Shown: positions 8,537 through 16,322 of the stretch, one piece after another
Position numbering within the stretch: position 1 is the first letter of the stretch
Layout of the letters: each line of letters opens with the position of its first letter
DNA from: Bdellovibrionota bacterium
GTDB taxonomy: Bacteria > Bdellovibrionota_C > UBA2361 > JAFLCA01
Direction: 5' to 3'
NCBI GenBank assembly: GCA_030584005.1
Contig: CP129486.1
Location: forward strand, 933,556 to 997,555
Length of the DNA stretch: 64,000 nt
Notes under the pieces: generated by a model
What the model was told of the DNA's origin: nothing
What the model saw: only the letters and a program-made list of their open reading frames with translations
Databases searched by the model: none
Made by a program: the position numbers and the translations under genes

Positions 8537-9775
8537 ATGAAACCCCATAGTCCGCTCGCTCCGTGTATCGTTTTGGCGCTATCTGTACTGGCGTGCAATG
8601 TCGTGAGTGCCGCACGGGCCTACGCCGCTCCTCCTGCCCAAATCGAATCAGTTGATGGGAGCATGCAACTCGAATTGGTGGCGACAGGAGTTGATCATCC
8701 AGTGGGGATCGCTATTCCACCTGACGGCAGTGGCCGCATCTTTGTGGTGGAGCAGACCGGAAAAATTCGTATCATTCAGGATGGGGTACTTCTGCCAGCT
8801 CCTTTCTTAAATCTTACAAAGAAGCTGCCCTCCAAGGAGTTCATAGCGACTGAGTACGAGACGGGGCTTTTGGGGCTCACCTTTCACCCCTCATACAGCG
8901 AGAATGGAAAGTTCTACGTCTTCTACACAGATAAACGAAACTTCATCCGTATTTACGAATACCGAGTAAGCGACTCTGATCCAAACAGGGCCAACCCTCA
9001 ATCACGCCGCAAGCTACTTTCAATGCCGCACCCCGATTACTACAACCACTATGGGGGGGAGTTAGCCTTTGGCCCGGATGGCTACCTTTATATAGGCATC
9101 GCTGACGGCGGTGGCATTGGTGATCCGTTCGGAACAGGGCAGAGTCTCAAGACCCTTAAGGCAAAGATACTTCGGATCGATGTGAATTCCGGAGATCCGT
9201 ACTCGATCCCCGCCGACAATCCATTCCTAGGCCATGCTCATGTGAAACCGGAGATCTACGCCTATGGGCTAAGGAATCCTTGGCGATTCTCCTTCGATGC
9301 AGAGACGGGGCGGTTGTTTGCTGCCGATGTAGGGCAGTATCTGCATGAAGAGATCAACATCATAGAAGCGGGGGGCAATTACGGTTGGAGCATCTTAGAA
9401 GCAAATGAGTGCTTCGATCGAGATAGACCGCTTAGCCATGGTAATGAATGTGACACCTCGGGGCTGAATCTGATTCCGCCCATATACGCGTACGGGCGTC
9501 CATCGCCATTTCGTTTCGGCACCACCGCGATTATCGGCGGACATGTTTATCGTGGCTCAGAGATTCCGGCTCTTGAAGGGAAGTATATCTTCGGAGATTT
9601 TACCCATGGATTCATACGAACGTTGACTGAGGATGAAGAGGGCAATTGGCATGCCGAGTCGCTTTTTACTCATTTGCCCTTTTACCTGAGCTCCTTTGGC
9701 CAAGATCAGGATGGGGAGATTTACGTGGCCGCTTACAACAAGCGAGCCATTTATAGACTTAAGAGCATGCAATAA
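8537..9775 (+). CDS. PQQ-dependent sugar dehydrogenase (Asd/sGDH-like), secreted
   Basis: 412 residues from the ATG at 8537, chosen because it begins a Sec signal peptide (MKPHSPLAP, hydrophobic to about residue 28, AYA site). A TTG at 8501 would bury it. Beta-propeller sequence typical of the GSDH family: LVATGVDHPVGIAIPPDGSG, GLLGLTFHPSY, NHYGGELAFGPDGYLYIG, YAYGLRNPWRFSFD and NYGWSILEANEC. The His of the H-x-GG block and the Arg of the LRNPWR block correspond to family catalytic/PQQ residues. Probably oxidises aldose sugars in the periplasm and passes electrons to the respiratory chain. No pqq biosynthesis genes in the window. Ends 8 bases from a convergent gene. Confidence 0.85.
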   Translation: MKPHSPLAPCIVLALSVLACNVVSAARAYAAPPAQIESVDGSMQLELVATGVDHPVGIAIPPDGSGRIFVVEQTGKIRIIQDGVLLPAPFLNLTKKLPSKEFIATEYETGLLGLTFHPSYSENGKFYVFYTDKRNFIRIYEYRVSDSDPNRANPQSRRKLLSMPHPDYYNHYGGELAFGPDGYLYIGIADGGGIGDPFGTGQSLKTLKAKILRIDVNSGDPYSIPADNPFLGHAHVKPEIYAYGLRNPWRFSFDAETGRLFAADVGQYLHEEINIIEAGGNYGWSILEANECFDRDRPLSHGNECDTSGLNLIPPIYAYGRPSPFRFGTTAIIGGHVYRGSEIPALEGKYIFGDFTHGFIRTLTEDEEGNWHAESLFTHLPFYLSSFGQDQDGEIYVAAYNKRAIYRLKSMQ

Positions 9776-9783
9776 TCGCTCGA

Positions 9784-10119
9784 TTACTGCGAAAGCAGAA
9801 ATAGGGCCAACAGGGCCAGCCCCACTCCGCACCACTGCGCAGGATTGAGGGTTTCGCCGAACACAAAGATTCCGATCACGACAGTGGCCGCTGTCGCAAG
9901 CAAGAGCCACGCGGTACCCATTACCGCCAGTTCATTCTTGTGCAGCAAGGCCGGCAGCCATGCGACGGTGCCAAGCGCATACACGCCGATTACCAACAGC
10001 ATTGTCGGTAGATTGGGGGAGTTGGCCCACACTTTGGAGAGATACTCGCCGCCCGCAAAGAATGCGGCAGACAGTAAAAGCCAGAAGGGCGCAGGGATGC
10101 TCAGTACGTAGTTGGTCAT
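9784..10119 (-). CDS. Small DMT/SMR-like four-helix membrane protein
   Basis: 111 residues, four hydrophobic helices (about 10-26, 38-57, 66-86, 92-110). Helix 1 carries a glutamate (FFAGGEYLSKVW) at about the place of the essential Glu of small multidrug resistance proteins. The final FVFGETLNPAQWCGVGLALLAL resembles EamA/SMR half-transporters. Likely works as a dimer exporting small cationic compounds or a metabolite; the substrate is unknown. Last gene of a minus-strand run, starting 18 bases after the LivK-like gene ends. Confidence 0.75.
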   Translation of the reverse strand: MTNYVLSIPAPFWLLLSAAFFAGGEYLSKVWANSPNLPTMLLVIGVYALGTVAWLPALLHKNELAVMGTAWLLLATAATVVIGIFVFGETLNPAQWCGVGLALLALFLLSQ

Positions 10120-10137
10120 AAAACAAAAATGGGCGCT

Positions 10138-11268
10138 CTAGTTATTATCCTTCCGCGGGGTATTCCCTCCGGTCGGACGAGCACTGCCGCCGATTGGAAT
10201 GAACGTGCTCCCCTGAACTTCCTTTAGGATAAAGGCTCTCTCAATGGCGCCATTATCTAAGAAGCGGAATGATCCTGAAACTCCCCTGTGATGTTTGCCT
10301 GCATTGTGGAAATGGGGCCACAGGCAATCGAGGGAAGCGGAGCGGCAGCCGCGTAAAGCAGAGGCAAGCACGGTGAGACCGTCGAACACGAAGTAGGCGT
10401 TAATGGAGGGGCTCACTGCGTTGCCAAACTGTGCTTCGAACTGCTGTCGAAAGAGCTGAGATTGGCCATCCTCTGCCTCGGCAATCTGCGGATAGGTATA
10501 TCGAATGCCGTTGAGCTCCGTACCAAACTCCTGAGGATTGAAGTTGCTCTCGATAATGTACCCCGAAAAGACCGCAGTTGCATCCTTCAGCTGGCGGCGA
10601 GCCCGCATAAAGCTCAGAAGCTCATCTTGGCCCAAATATACGAGAAAGGCATCAGTACCCTCAGATCTGGCGAGTGCTATTTTGGAACTCCATGGAAAGG
10701 TAGCATCAATGACGGCGTAGTCAGTGAGCACGGGCGCCGAGACGCCTTGCAGCCCTTTCGCGAGCTCCTGCATGAACTCCCCGGTAAAAGAGTCATCATG
10801 ACGGAACAGAGCAATCTTCTTGAATCCAACTGCACGCAGCTGCCGCGCAAGCACGGCTGCTTCACTGCCGATCTGAGCAGAGAGGCTGATGATATACTTG
10901 GAGTCCGAGAGACTCGCTTGATCAAGGAACCCTGCCGAGAAGATCGGAACTCCGGCGCTCCGCGCCAGTGGAGCAATCGCCTTCGTTCCGTTGAGACATC
11001 CGGTGATTAGTATCCGCACCGAATCAAGCTCCAGCAACTTCTTCGCAGCGGCAACTGCTTTTGCGGAGTCGCAAAAGTATTCATCCTCGAAGATGAAATG
11101 GAATGACCCTGGATTCGACTTATCCGCAAGCTCAATGCCGCGGCGGATACCCTCACCCCAGACTGCCGTTCCACCGCTCAGTGGCAGGATTACCCCGATA
11201 CGCGTTTCGGCAGGGGACATCAGAGGTATCAGCCAGGCTGCTACTATGAGCGGTACAAGTCGAATCAT
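10138..11268 (-). CDS. LivK-like periplasmic ligand-binding protein (Peripla_BP_6)
   Basis: 376 residues from the ATG at 11268, which has GGAGAGG just upstream. Sec signal peptide to about residue 21 (LIPLMSPAETR). TRIGVILPLSGGTAVWGEGI is the standard opening of branched-chain amino-acid binding proteins and ANF-type ligand domains; two alternating alpha/beta lobes follow. No ABC permease or ATPase is adjacent. Two further paralogues occur in the window (29095 and 44107), also without permeases. It sits in a run with two L,D-transpeptidases, so it might sense or bind a cell-wall fragment; this is inference. Confidence 0.85.
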   Translation of the reverse strand: MIRLVPLIVAAWLIPLMSPAETRIGVILPLSGGTAVWGEGIRRGIELADKSNPGSFHFIFEDEYFCDSAKAVAAAKKLLELDSVRILITGCLNGTKAIAPLARSAGVPIFSAGFLDQASLSDSKYIISLSAQIGSEAAVLARQLRAVGFKKIALFRHDDSFTGEFMQELAKGLQGVSAPVLTDYAVIDATFPWSSKIALARSEGTDAFLVYLGQDELLSFMRARRQLKDATAVFSGYIIESNFNPQEFGTELNGIRYTYPQIAEAEDGQSQLFRQQFEAQFGNAVSPSINAYFVFDGLTVLASALRGCRSASLDCLWPHFHNAGKHHRGVSGSFRFLDNGAIERAFILKEVQGSTFIPIGGSARPTGGNTPRKDNN

Positions 11269-11287
11269 CTTCCTCTCCAAGTAGCGG

Positions 11288-12931
11288 TTAGCCAGCCACG
11301 ATATCTTCCATCAACGCGTCCCTTCCGTAAATGTCCGGTCGAAATTGCACGATGCCATCCTGGTCGACCCAGGCGGTTCGATAGGTAAGGTGGATACGCA
11401 CCGGCGTGGGTAGCTTGATGATCTTCCGCGCACCGTCGGCAACCACATGGCGCACCCGCTCTCGATTCCACGCGTCTGCGGGACTATCAAGCAGAAACGC
11501 GGCAAGTCTGTCAGGTTCGCTCACCCGGATACATCCATGACTAAAGGCTCGTGCTCTTTCGGCAAACAGACCCTTGGAAGGGGTGTCATGGAGGTACACA
11601 TTGAAGCTATTTGGAAAGACAAACTTGAGCGTGCCGAGCGCATTCCAAGGACCGGGATCTTGACGAATGGCATACCTGCCCATTTGCCTAGGGGAGATAG
11701 TGCTCCACTGCATTGTCGAGGGCGCTAGCTCGCGAGCATTACTGTGCCAGCCATCGTACAGCCGCATGTGCTGACTCGATAGGTAGTGCGAGTCTTTTTT
11801 GAGTTTGGGAAGCAGCTCGTTAGCGGCGATTGATGAAGGCACATTCCAGTATGGATTCACTTCTATGTAACGAATGAACTCACTGAACACTGGGGTCGCG
11901 TGGTAGGTCTTTCCCACAATCACCGGGAGCTGCAGAGCGATCTCTTCTCTATCGAGGGCAAAAAGCTCGAATCCTGCGATGTTCACAAGAACTTCCTTTG
12001 CTTCCGCGACATCGCGTTGCAGCCAGCGCCATCGTTCAAGATTGACTAAGAGGGTCTTGATGCGCGCCTCAACGGGAATGTTCAACTCGGCAAGAGTGGC
12101 CCTTCCTACCTCTCCGGTCGCGGGAAGGCCGTGGCGTGCTTGAAAGCGGCTTACGGCCCCTTGCAGATCTCCGTCGAATGAACCCCTTGATACATAGTCT
12201 TGAGCAAGATCGTGGCTCGCCTGCAAACGTGAGGCGAGCGCGGCAAGATCTGCCTTGTTTGACGCTGGACCAAGCGAGGAGCCCCTGTGCGAGCCCACTG
12301 TCTGCCATCCACCCTTTGCCGCGATCTCTCGATACTGGGCCAAGGCTTCCCGCATCGCCTCGTACTGCCGATGTCGAGGGAAGCTCTCGCCAATGGCTTT
12401 TCCGATGTCTTGGCGATATACGATGGTCTTTACGATCGCTCCGAGATTGGGGCGAGGCGGTCGTGCGTGGGCAAAGAGTTTACTGTCGATCTCGAGAGGC
12501 TCAATGCGCCCTTCGATCGCATCGGCGGCAAGCAGGGCGACGGCGACGGTGAGCAAGAGATCGAGTTTAGCTAAACCTTTGGGATCGGTTCGATGCCAGA
12601 GCGCATCAATGTGTTTGATAAAATAGTCATCCGGACGCAGGCCATCCTTGCTGCAAAATCTAATTGCGTCACGAGCCTCCTTTGCTCTCTTTGAGGGGGC
12701 AGCGCCCTCAATCCAGAGGGGCAGGAACGAGCGCTCCGCGTACCAAGCATGCAACCCTCGATCGAGGGCCGCGGAGTCAAATCCGTGCGCAGCAAGTGCA
12801 AGCGAGGAGGCAACTCCTTGTTCTGCTGCGCGATATATCTCTTCTTCGATCTTGTCGTGAGCTAACGCTGGAGCAGATGCGCCGCCGAACAGCATGAAGA
12901 GTGCGAGCAGGGAGGTAAGAAGGCACTGCAT
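11288..12931 (-). CDS. L,D-transpeptidase, YcbB/LdtD type
   Basis: 547 residues with signal peptide (cleavage near PALAHD, residue 24). N-terminal scaffold domain (about 30-220), a peptidoglycan-binding domain (about 255-290, AVSRFQARHGLPATGEVG) and a YkuD catalytic domain. Catalytic motif FSHGCIRVSEPDRLA is at about 463-477, nucleophile C467 with H465. The family makes 3-3 cross-links in peptidoglycan or attaches proteins to it in the periplasm. Length and domain order match LdtD. Second gene of a minus-strand run; the upstream gene at 12977 encodes another YkuD-type protein and the downstream binding protein starts 20 bases after its stop. Confidence 0.92.
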   Translation of the reverse strand: MQCLLTSLLALFMLFGGASAPALAHDKIEEEIYRAAEQGVASSLALAAHGFDSAALDRGLHAWYAERSFLPLWIEGAAPSKRAKEARDAIRFCSKDGLRPDDYFIKHIDALWHRTDPKGLAKLDLLLTVAVALLAADAIEGRIEPLEIDSKLFAHARPPRPNLGAIVKTIVYRQDIGKAIGESFPRHRQYEAMREALAQYREIAAKGGWQTVGSHRGSSLGPASNKADLAALASRLQASHDLAQDYVSRGSFDGDLQGAVSRFQARHGLPATGEVGRATLAELNIPVEARIKTLLVNLERWRWLQRDVAEAKEVLVNIAGFELFALDREEIALQLPVIVGKTYHATPVFSEFIRYIEVNPYWNVPSSIAANELLPKLKKDSHYLSSQHMRLYDGWHSNARELAPSTMQWSTISPRQMGRYAIRQDPGPWNALGTLKFVFPNSFNVYLHDTPSKGLFAERARAFSHGCIRVSEPDRLAAFLLDSPADAWNRERVRHVVADGARKIIKLPTPVRIHLTYRTAWVDQDGIVQFRPDIYGRDALMEDIVAG

Positions 12932-12976
12932 GTGGTTCTACAAGTGCAGGAGGACAATTCTGAAGCAGCGCCTGAT

Positions 12977-13666
12977 TTAATCACATTGCGTCAGTAACGG
13001 GGAGTGCTCCAGCCATTCCCGGTTCGGATAAAATGAAAAGAGAAAGCCATCATTGCCCTTAAATGCATCAACTACTTGGTCGATTATATGAGGGCTTACC
13101 ACGGGACAGCCGAAGCTTCTTCCCAGCCGTTGGTGGGCGCGAATGAACTCGGGACTAACATAGGAAGCCGAGTGCAGAACAATGGCCCTATCGATGGCCC
13201 GGTCATTGAATCCACGATCAAGTCCAAGCAGTCTTAGCGACTCTCCGTGTTTGCCGCGGTATGGCTGGCCAACTCTGAAGAGTCCGAGGCTTGATTGCAA
13301 GCTACCTATCGCATTTGAGAACAATCGTGCTTCATTCTCGCCGCTGTTCTTGCCATGCGCGACCCAGTCCTCAAGCAAGAGTCTTGGGCGTTTGAGATCA
13401 AATAGCCAGAAACGCTTTTGTGTTGAGGGAAGGGAGTAGTCAATCACCCCGAGCACCTCGGGAGATCCCTGTTCCAGCGTATCCTGGGCACAACGAATAG
13501 ACTTCAGGGCCAGTGCGGCTACTTGATAATTGAGCGAGGGGGCAAGCGCGATCAGGCGGTGAGCATATTCATCAGCGCTGGCACTCGTCGCGAGGGGAGC
13601 AGTAGCGGCGCAGTAACCACCCAGGGTGAGTAGGGCCTTTATGCAGGCGGCCGCCAATGGTCTCAT
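12977..13666 (-). CDS. YkuD_2-type murein L,D-transpeptidase catalytic domain protein
   Basis: 229 residues from the ATG at 13666, chosen because it opens a signal peptide (MRPLAAACIKALLTLGGYC to SASA). Longer starts add an unlikely N-terminus. The segment from about residue 70 on resembles the YkuD_2 family: KRFWLFDLKRPRLLLEDWVA, HGKNSG, GLFRVGQPYRGKHG, AIVLHSASYV and the catalytic stretch GRSFGCPVVSP. Probably remodels peptidoglycan in the periplasm. First gene of the run 13666 to 9784, 45 bases before the LdtD-like gene. Its promoter must lie between it and the divergent imuA promoter. Confidence 0.82.
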   Translation of the reverse strand: MRPLAAACIKALLTLGGYCAATAPLATSASADEYAHRLIALAPSLNYQVAALALKSIRCAQDTLEQGSPEVLGVIDYSLPSTQKRFWLFDLKRPRLLLEDWVAHGKNSGENEARLFSNAIGSLQSSLGLFRVGQPYRGKHGESLRLLGLDRGFNDRAIDRAIVLHSASYVSPEFIRAHQRLGRSFGCPVVSPHIIDQVVDAFKGNDGFLFSFYPNREWLEHSPLLTQCD

Positions 13667-13818
13667 AACTAGTAGGATACAGTAGGGCATCAATCTGGTG
13701 CAAATCGAGCACAGGGGCGCATGAAACAGCAAGAAAGAACAACGTAACTTTTGTGAGGGCGACTGGCTGATCGAACAGGCTTTTCTACCCCCCTAAAACC
13801 CTTCCTAACGCATACTCC

Positions 13819-13846
13819 TTGACATCTCCAGCAAAGCTCATATCAT
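13819..13846 (+). promoter_or_regulatory. Candidate sigma70 promoter of imuA-imuB-dnaE2
   Basis: TTGACA at 13819-13824, 16-base spacer, TATCAT at 13841-13846, about 70 bases before the imuA ATG. The stretch from 13840 to 13914 is much more AT-rich than the neighbouring genes. The -10 box coincides with the left arm of a perfect palindrome, an arrangement expected for repression. Confidence 0.5.
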
Positions 13847-13859
13847 CATAATATGATAT
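13840..13859. promoter_or_regulatory. Perfect palindrome over the imuA promoter, candidate LexA-type operator
   Basis: ATATCAT at 13840-13846 and ATGATAT at 13853-13859 with a 6-base spacer. ImuA-ImuB-DnaE2 cassettes are usually LexA-controlled, so this is the best operator candidate here. It does not match the E. coli, Bacillus or alphaproteobacterial SOS box, so the recognising repressor is unknown. Confidence 0.45.
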
Positions 13860-13914
13860 AGAAAAATACTAGAATAACTAAATATAACCATTTAATATAA
13901 CTAGCGATAATTTT

Positions 13915-14718
13915 ATGGACTTTGTGTCGGTCGAGGACCTTTTATTGCGTGGCTCACTTTGGCTTGCCGAGGAGTCGGAGCAAAGTACCCCTAGGGCGGG
14001 ACAAGCAGCAAGGACTGTCGCACCATTTGGAGTGCACACCATTGATAGCGCGCTGCCGCAGGGTGGGCTGCCCTGGGGGAGCGTACATGAGTTCTTCTCC
14101 GTTACTCCAGAGACGCAGCCGGCCACATTGCTCTGCGCACTTGCTGGTAATGTGATGCGTGCCGCGCAAAGCAGTACAACCGCTGCACCTAATAAACTTG
14201 TATTGTGGATCGGACGGGAGTGCTGGCCCACGCCGCATGTAGTTGCACATGCTTTACAGAATGAAGCGACACCCGAATCCTTTCTTTCAAATGCGGTCTT
14301 TCTTGATCCGCCATCTATACAGATGCGCTTGTGGGCGATTGAGCTTGCACTCCGGTCTCCCGCAGTAGCAGCTGTGATCGCTCCTCTGCAAAAACTTTCT
14401 TTCGCCCTTACGAGACGTTTTGCTCTTGCTGCTCGTGATGGAGGCGGCATGGGTTTCTTTATGCGTCCCTACAAGGAGCTTGCAGTTCGTAGTGCAGCTC
14501 TGTCCCGATGGCGCGTGCTTTCCGTGGTGAGCGAGGGCATTGAGCCGCGTTGGAGCATCTCACTATGCCAATTTCGCAATCGTGAAATGGAGAAAGTTGA
14601 GTGGATAGTAGAGGGGCTTTATGAAGAAGGAAAAGCGTTATCTCTCCATCTACTTCCCCCTGTGGTCAAGCGAAGTGCTCCTGCTGCAACGGTCCTTAAG
14701 CACATCTACGCCGCCTAA
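13915..14718 (+). CDS. imuA: ImuA, RecA-like mutasome accessory protein
   Basis: 267 residues. Resembles the ImuA/SulA-like RecA-fold family: FGVHTIDSALPQGGLPWGSVHEFF (about 38-61), then LCALAGNVMRAA, LVLWIGRECWPTP and the DPPSIQMRLWAIELALRSP segment near residues 125-145. There is no classic Walker A lysine motif. With ImuB and DnaE2 it takes part in error-prone translesion synthesis after DNA damage. ATG at 13915 has no clear Shine-Dalgarno; the leader is very AT-rich. The 3' end overlaps imuB by 98 bases. Upstream promoter and palindrome suggest damage-induced control. Confidence 0.88.
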   Translation: MDFVSVEDLLLRGSLWLAEESEQSTPRAGQAARTVAPFGVHTIDSALPQGGLPWGSVHEFFSVTPETQPATLLCALAGNVMRAAQSSTTAAPNKLVLWIGRECWPTPHVVAHALQNEATPESFLSNAVFLDPPSIQMRLWAIELALRSPAVAAVIAPLQKLSFALTRRFALAARDGGGMGFFMRPYKELAVRSAALSRWRVLSVVSEGIEPRWSISLCQFRNREMEKVEWIVEGLYEEGKALSLHLLPPVVKRSAPAATVLKHIYAA

Positions 14719-16231
14719 AAGCATAGTGCTTCTTGTCCAAGAGGTTGTGCAACAAACGATAGTATTACGCACTTCACGACTCGGCTATGAGCGAGGCATC
14801 AGCTGCGGGATGCATTTAGCGATCGCGAAGGCAATTGCCGAGACCGCTGTACCGCAATGTACGGTGGTGCAATGGCAGCCGTATGTAGAGCTTCGCCGTC
14901 TTTATAAACTCGCACGCTGGCTGACGCGTTTTGCTCCAGTTGTGGGGCTTGATAGCTCCCTTTTGCAGGCAGTACAGCACAAGACAGTAGAGCGGGTAGA
15001 TGCACGCCATACGGGCCTCTTATTGGATATTACCGGCACTGCGCGTTGGCATCGCGGCGAGTATGCGCTTGCGGTAAAGATCGCAAAAGCTTTTGCGCGA
15101 TGGGGACTGACGGCACGACTTGGTATTGCTTCAACAATAGGAGCAGCTTGGGCCTTTTCACGGTATGGAGAGCGCAATCATTTTGTATCAAGTATCGAAG
15201 TCCTGGCGCAGGGACATTTGGCTGATGCCCTTGCAATGCTGCCGATCGCGGCGCTCCGTCTCAGCGGTAGCACTGAAAACAAATTGAAAGAGCTCGGTAT
15301 TGCAACTATCGATGATCTTCTGCGCATCCCGCGAAACACCTTGAGTGTGCGTTTTGGAGGGGAAGTGCTGCTGCGGCTGGAGCAGGCGTTAGGCCTGCGC
15401 ATCGAGCATATTGAAGCAGTGACTGCGCCCCATATTATTGAAGAACAGCAAGAGTATGAAACTCCTATAGAGAACCAGGAGACATTGCAAGCCGCAGTCT
15501 ACAATTGCTTTGCAAAGCTCTTTAAAAAACTGCAGCGTGGCAAAAGAGGGGCGCAATCGTTCCGCATCGCCTTTCAGTATCGCAATCAGGAGCAGGAGCT
15601 TTTGCGTATAGAGAAGGAGCTCTCGCTGCTCCGATCTTCGGCAGATTTCACCGTTTTCTCAGCAGTAGTGCGGCCGGTTATAGAGAGACTCAATGTGGCG
15701 GGGCCAGTGCACTCTGTAGCAATTCGTGCTCAGGGTGTCGCGCGCGTCAATGATCAACAACGCGATTACTTGCAGCACCTCTGTATGGAATGTGAAGAGG
15801 CCGCTTCGAATCTTCTTAATCACTACACTGTGCGCATGGGACGCGGCAGAGTCCGCACTGCGGTACTGCATCCTGCATACCTGCCTGAAGAATCCTTCTC
15901 GTTTATTCCGATTGAACATGGCGCGAGGCCGATCACACCGCCGCCGCTTTTTCATCCCAGCGAACGCCCTACGCACCTTTTTACACCAGAACCGATAGAG
16001 GTGATGGCGCTACTTCCCGATAAGCCGCCATCGATGCTGCTGTGGCGAGGGAGGCGCTGCAAGGTGCTGACGGGACTGGGTCCTGAACGTATCTGTGGAC
16101 CATGGTGGCAGCGGGGAATGGCCCGCGTACCTACGCAGCGTGATTATTTTAAGGTGCAGGAAGAATCAGGGAGGTGGCTGTGGATATTCCGCGAGAATAG
16201 CAGATGGTTTGTGCAAGGGATCTTCTCTTAA
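14621..16231 (+). CDS. imuB: ImuB, catalytically inactive Y-family polymerase homologue
   Basis: 536 residues. Y-family (UmuC/DinB-like) fold: RYLSIYFPLWSSEVLL replaces the catalytic acidic motif I, and LLLDITGTARWHRGE stands where the SxDE motif would be, so no polymerase activity is expected. An HhH-like segment near 215-235 and a little-finger region follow. The C-terminal part about 400-536 corresponds to the ImuB-specific tail. Known role: hub linking the sliding clamp, ImuA and DnaE2. The start is supported by GAGGGG five bases upstream and by the family N-terminus beginning right there, so the 98-base overlap with imuA is genuine. Confidence 0.9.
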   Translation: MKKEKRYLSIYFPLWSSEVLLLQRSLSTSTPPKSIVLLVQEVVQQTIVLRTSRLGYERGISCGMHLAIAKAIAETAVPQCTVVQWQPYVELRRLYKLARWLTRFAPVVGLDSSLLQAVQHKTVERVDARHTGLLLDITGTARWHRGEYALAVKIAKAFARWGLTARLGIASTIGAAWAFSRYGERNHFVSSIEVLAQGHLADALAMLPIAALRLSGSTENKLKELGIATIDDLLRIPRNTLSVRFGGEVLLRLEQALGLRIEHIEAVTAPHIIEEQQEYETPIENQETLQAAVYNCFAKLFKKLQRGKRGAQSFRIAFQYRNQEQELLRIEKELSLLRSSADFTVFSAVVRPVIERLNVAGPVHSVAIRAQGVARVNDQQRDYLQHLCMECEEAASNLLNHYTVRMGRGRVRTAVLHPAYLPEESFSFIPIEHGARPITPPPLFHPSERPTHLFTPEPIEVMALLPDKPPSMLLWRGRRCKVLTGLGPERICGPWWQRGMARVPTQRDYFKVQEESGRWLWIFRENSRWFVQGIFS

Positions 16232-16235
16232 TGCC

Positions 16236-16310
16236 TACAGCGCATCCCTAGAAGCTATTTTTAAAGAGCTTCTAGCTGTGCAGGGAGGACATTTTTGAAA
16301 CCACTTATAG
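16236..16310. repeat. CTAG hairpin block: half A unit, B unit, B' unit
   Basis: Between imuB and dnaE2. Right arm of an A unit (CAGCGCATCCCTAG, ending 16251). B hairpin with perfect 9-base arms CTAGAAGCT (16248-16256) and AGCTTCTAG (16267-16275). B' unit from the shared CTAG at 16272 to CCACTTATAG ending 16310. The last bases continue into AGGGG, the dnaE2 Shine-Dalgarno. Confidence 0.8.
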
Positions 16311-16322
16311 GGGAAATTCCGC

